A stretch of DNA of 15,342 nucleotides, from positions 1-15,342 of the forward strand of contig JAQVXN010000012.1 of assembly GCA_028709135.1 (NCBI GenBank), read 5' to 3'. The DNA is from Bacteroidaceae bacterium (GTDB lineage: Bacteria > Bacteroidota > Bacteroidia > Bacteroidales > Bacteroidaceae). A program made the translations under genes and the position numbers. A model generated the notes under the pieces. It did not search any database. It was given only the letters and a program-made list of their open reading frames with translations, and had not been told where the DNA came from. Positions 13,530-15,342 of this stretch are shown here, one piece after another (position 1 is the stretch's first letter; every line of letters begins with the position of its first letter).

Positions 13530-13580
13530 TTTGCTTTTGACTTTTACACTTCGATAGAGAAGTGTAAAAGTCAATGCAAA
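13530..13580 (-). other. Long perfect hairpin between korC and the porin gene
   Basis: A 16-bp perfect inverted repeat (TTGACTTTTACACTTC at 13537-13552, complement at 13559-13574) with a 6-nt loop. Past a small internal loop, five more pairs (13530-13534 with 13576-13580) extend it. It lies 16 nt after the korC stop in the direction of transcription and could end or protect the 3' end of the kor transcript. It lacks a T tract in either direction, so it is not a textbook intrinsic terminator. Confidence 0.75.
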
Positions 13581-13606
13581 GATAGAATACTATATTTTTT
13601 TGACAA
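13577..13606 (-). promoter_or_regulatory. Possible distal porin promoter overlapping the end of korC
   Basis: On the minus strand TATCTTTG (13577-13584), followed by CA, lies 19 nt after a TTG (13604-13606) that is inside the last korC codons. It fits the Bacteroidota consensus well. A transcript from here would begin with the 16-bp hairpin and have an untranslated region of about 85-90 nt. Confidence 0.45.
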
Positions 13607-14141
13607 TTTCCATACCTTTAAGAAGAGCTGCTTCGTTAATAGGAATCAGATCGTGATGACGTTCTGGTAAGGTATGAAAGAGTGCTTTTTTTATATTTTC
13701 AATAGATACAACAGGTAAAATTTTAATTAGGCCTCCCAAAATAAACATATTGAAAGTTTTTATATTTTTCATATTGGCAGCAGCATCCATTGCGTCAATT
13801 CTGTAAATGTTGATGTCTTTACGATCAGGGGGGGCAATAATACCATAATTATCAAAGAGCAAAGTCCCTCCCGTACGTAGTTTTGGTGTAAAACGCTCTA
13901 ATGAGGGCTGATTTAATAGAATGGCAGTTGAGTAAGAGCTCAGAATCGGCGAGGATATTTTTTTGTCGCTAATAATAACGGTGACATTAGCTGTACCACC
14001 TCTTTGTTCGGGACCGTATGCAGGAAGCCATGTTACTTCTTTCCCTTCCATAAGGCCTGCATATGCAAGTAGTTTTCCCATCGACAAGACTCCTTGTCCT
14101 CCAAATCCGGATATAATGATTTCTTCTTTCATGTTATTCAT
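13590..14141 (-). CDS. korC: 2-oxoacid:ferredoxin oxidoreductase gamma subunit
   Basis: A 183-residue gamma-type subunit. The N-terminal IIISGFGGQGVLSMGKLLA (8-26) is the usual GxGGQG loop, and LPAYGPEQRGGTANVTVIISD (39-59) is the other conserved stretch. With KorA and KorB it forms the complex that decarboxylates a 2-oxoacid, probably 2-oxoglutarate, to the acyl-CoA with reduction of ferredoxin. The order A-small protein-B-C and the single-domain subunits favour a 2-oxoglutarate-type enzyme, but 2-oxoisovalerate cannot be excluded. The start at 14141 overlaps the korB stop by 8 nt. Met4 at 14132, beginning MKEEIIISG, is equally possible and closer to relatives. It is the last gene of the operon. 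Confidence 0.88.
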   Translation of the reverse strand: MNNMKEEIIISGFGGQGVLSMGKLLAYAGLMEGKEVTWLPAYGPEQRGGTANVTVIISDKKISSPILSSYSTAILLNQPSLERFTPKLRTGGTLLFDNYGIIAPPDRKDINIYRIDAMDAAANMKNIKTFNMFILGGLIKILPVVSIENIKKALFHTLPERHHDLIPINEAALLKGMEIVKKI

Positions 14142-14895
14142 CTTTTAAATCACCTATGTGATAGTTCTTAAACATATTATCCTCCATCCATTTGTTTGCT
14201 TTCACAGGTGTTGTTTTCCAACCGGAACTGCAAGTGGAAACGATTTCAACAAGATTAGATCCTTTTCCATTAATGGAATTCTCAAAAGCGTGGCGAATGG
14301 CTTTTTTGGCTTTAAGAATAGCAGGAACGGTTTCTACACTTTGTCTCGAAACGAAGGCAGTGCCCTGAAGTGTAGCTGCTATGTCGGTTACGTTTAATGG
14401 ATAGCCGTGTAATTCCGGATCACGACCATAAGGGCACGTTGAAGTCTTCATTCCCACCAGTGTGGTTGGAGCCATTTGTCCTCCCGTCATACCGTAGATG
14501 GCGTTGTTTATAAAAATGATAGTAATTTTTTCACCTCTGTTCAGGGCGTGGATGGTTTCGCAGGCACCGATGCATGCTAAATCACCGTCACCTTGGTAAG
14601 TGAAAACAAGACGGTCCGGCCAGAGGCGTTTACAAGCTGTTGCTAAAGCTGGAGCGCGTCCGTGGGCAGCTTCCAGCCAATCTACGTCAAGGTATCTGTA
14701 GGCAAAGACTGCACAGCCAACAGGACTAATTGCAATTGTTTTTTCTTCCATTTCCATTTCTGAAATAATTTCTGCAATAAGTTTGTGTACTACTCCGTGA
14801 GAACATCCTGGGCAATAGTGCATGCCAACATCGTTCATTAGTTTTGGTTTTTCATAAACCAAATTTTCAGGTTGTATGATTTCTTCTCTTGTCAT
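14134..14895 (-). CDS. korB: 2-oxoacid:ferredoxin oxidoreductase beta subunit (TPP-binding)
   Basis: A 253-residue thiamine diphosphate-binding subunit. HYCPGCSHGVVHKLI (26-40) and ISPVGCAVFAYRY (56-68) form the N-terminal part. The TPP/Mg motif runs from GDGDLACIGACETIHALNRGE to FINNAIYGMTGGQMAPTT (102-145). There are no 4Fe-4S ferredoxin motifs, as in two- to three-subunit 2-oxoglutarate enzymes. Length is on the short side, as is usual for Bacteroidota KorB. Its ATG overlaps the stop of the preceding small membrane gene by 4 nt (ATGA), and its stop overlaps korC, so all are translationally coupled. Confidence 0.92.
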   Translation of the reverse strand: MTREEIIQPENLVYEKPKLMNDVGMHYCPGCSHGVVHKLIAEIISEMEMEEKTIAISPVGCAVFAYRYLDVDWLEAAHGRAPALATACKRLWPDRLVFTYQGDGDLACIGACETIHALNRGEKITIIFINNAIYGMTGGQMAPTTLVGMKTSTCPYGRDPELHGYPLNVTDIAATLQGTAFVSRQSVETVPAILKAKKAIRHAFENSINGKGSNLVEIVSTCSSGWKTTPVKANKWMEDNMFKNYHIGDLKDE

Positions 14896-15152
14896 TTTGT
14901 TTTATTTTTACGGAAGGTCATTCTGATACTTACTTCAACGCCTTTTACAATGACGGCGATAAAGCAGCAAATGAAGAAGTAGGGCATGCCTTTTGGCATA
15001 GGGAGAGTAAAATAGATGACTACTGCGACGATAGTTAGAGTCATAAAACTAATGTTCAGTATGTTACGCAATTTGAGTTTGTCGTCTGTTTGCTTTCTCG
15101 GGTGACGATGGGTTCTCATTGAATCCGAGGTGGGTCTTTCTTCTTCTGTCAT
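14892..15152 (-). CDS. Small two-helix membrane protein inside the kor operon
   Basis: An 86-residue protein. A polar, basic N-terminus (1-30, with RTHRHPRKQ) is followed by two hydrophobic segments, about 31-50 (ILNISFMTLTIVAVVIYFTL) and about 55-72 (MPYFFICCFIAVIVKGVEV), with a basic C-terminal tail RMTFRKNKTK. The basic ends suggest that both termini are cytoplasmic. No known domain is recognised. It begins 15 nt after korA and overlaps korB by 4 nt, so it is made together with the oxidoreductase subunits. I recall similar small proteins in the same place in other Bacteroidales. A role in anchoring the complex is only a guess. Confidence 0.75.
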   Translation of the reverse strand: MTEEERPTSDSMRTHRHPRKQTDDKLKLRNILNISFMTLTIVAVVIYFTLPMPKGMPYFFICCFIAVIVKGVEVSIRMTFRKNKTK

Positions 15153-15167
15153 GGCTAACCTCTTTAT

Positions 15168-15342
15168 TTATTTGATAAAATTGTTTTTGAATGATTCCAC
15201 AATTTCATTCGGATCTGGTACGATACCGCCCAAACGACCGAAATGTTTTACTGGGACGGCGCCTTCTACAGCGAGTCGCACATCGCTAATCATTTGTCCG
15301 GCATTCATTTCCGGAACAAGTATTCCTTTTATATTATGTTGA
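15168..15342 (-). CDS. korA: 2-oxoacid:ferredoxin oxidoreductase alpha subunit (C-terminal fragment)
   Basis: The last 57 codons of a gene that begins beyond the right edge. The sequence KGILVPEMNAGQMISDVRLA, then VEGAVPVKHFGRLGGIVPDPNEIVESF, is the conserved C-terminal end of KorA-type alpha subunits. The alpha subunit completes the active-site cleft with KorB and holds the transketolase-like pyrimidine domain. It ends with TAA at 15168-15170, 15 nt before the small membrane protein gene, and is the most upstream gene of this operon seen here. The operon promoter is outside the window. Confidence 0.9.
   Translation of the reverse strand, partial: QHNIKGILVPEMNAGQMISDVRLAVEGAVPVKHFGRLGGIVPDPNEIVESFKNNFIK

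Overview
The window looks like a chromosomal segment of a Bacteroidales species, most likely Prevotellaceae or a close relative. The lineage call rests on several things seen directly. Promoter -7 boxes of the Bacteroidota form TAnnTTTG (usually followed by CA) lie ahead of most transcription units, and Shine-Dalgarno sequences are largely absent. There is a Porin_10-type beta-barrel gene, a korA-small membrane protein-korB-korC cluster, a hisG(long)-hisD-hisC-hisB order, and a lipoprotein with what looks like a DUF6359 domain. The genus is an inference.

Layout. 1-2348 (minus): an aromatic amino acid operon, pheA (prephenate dehydratase), a class I/II aminotransferase and the start of a DAHP synthase gene that runs off the left edge. 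2409-3434 (minus): a TPR protein. 3435-3916: a gap with a promoter and a decayed 21-bp tandem repeat. 3917-5173 (minus): an MltF-like lytic transglycosylase lipoprotein, divergent from a Dabb-family gene (5300-5599, plus). 5661-10618 (plus): a his operon, hisG-hisD-hisC-hisB plus a lipoprotein gene 4 nt after hisB. 10619-11335: a gap almost filled by a structure with 27/28-bp terminal inverted repeats that contains a palindromic 21-bp tandem array. 11336-13483 (minus): a porin. 13590-15342 (minus): 2-oxoacid (2-oxoglutarate-type) ferredoxin oxidoreductase subunits korC, korB, a small membrane protein and the end of korA.

The main result is a pair of classical transcription attenuators. Each has a Bacteroidota promoter, a very short leader peptide rich in the regulatory amino acid, mutually exclusive stems 1:2, 2:3 and 3:4, and an intrinsic terminator just before the first structural gene. 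The phe leader (2230-2295) has 21 codons, 5 Phe and 4 Tyr. The his leader (5701-5745) has 14 codons with three consecutive His codons. In both, the leader stop codon lies in or just before segment 2, so a ribosome that finishes the leader would block the antiterminator, while one stalled at the Phe or His codons would allow it. Both amino acid operons in this window therefore appear to sense charged tRNA through translation of a leader.

The second theme is noncoding DNA. Both long gaps carry 21-bp-periodic tandem repeats, and the 10.6-11.3 kb gap looks like a decayed insertion element lying between two convergent genes.
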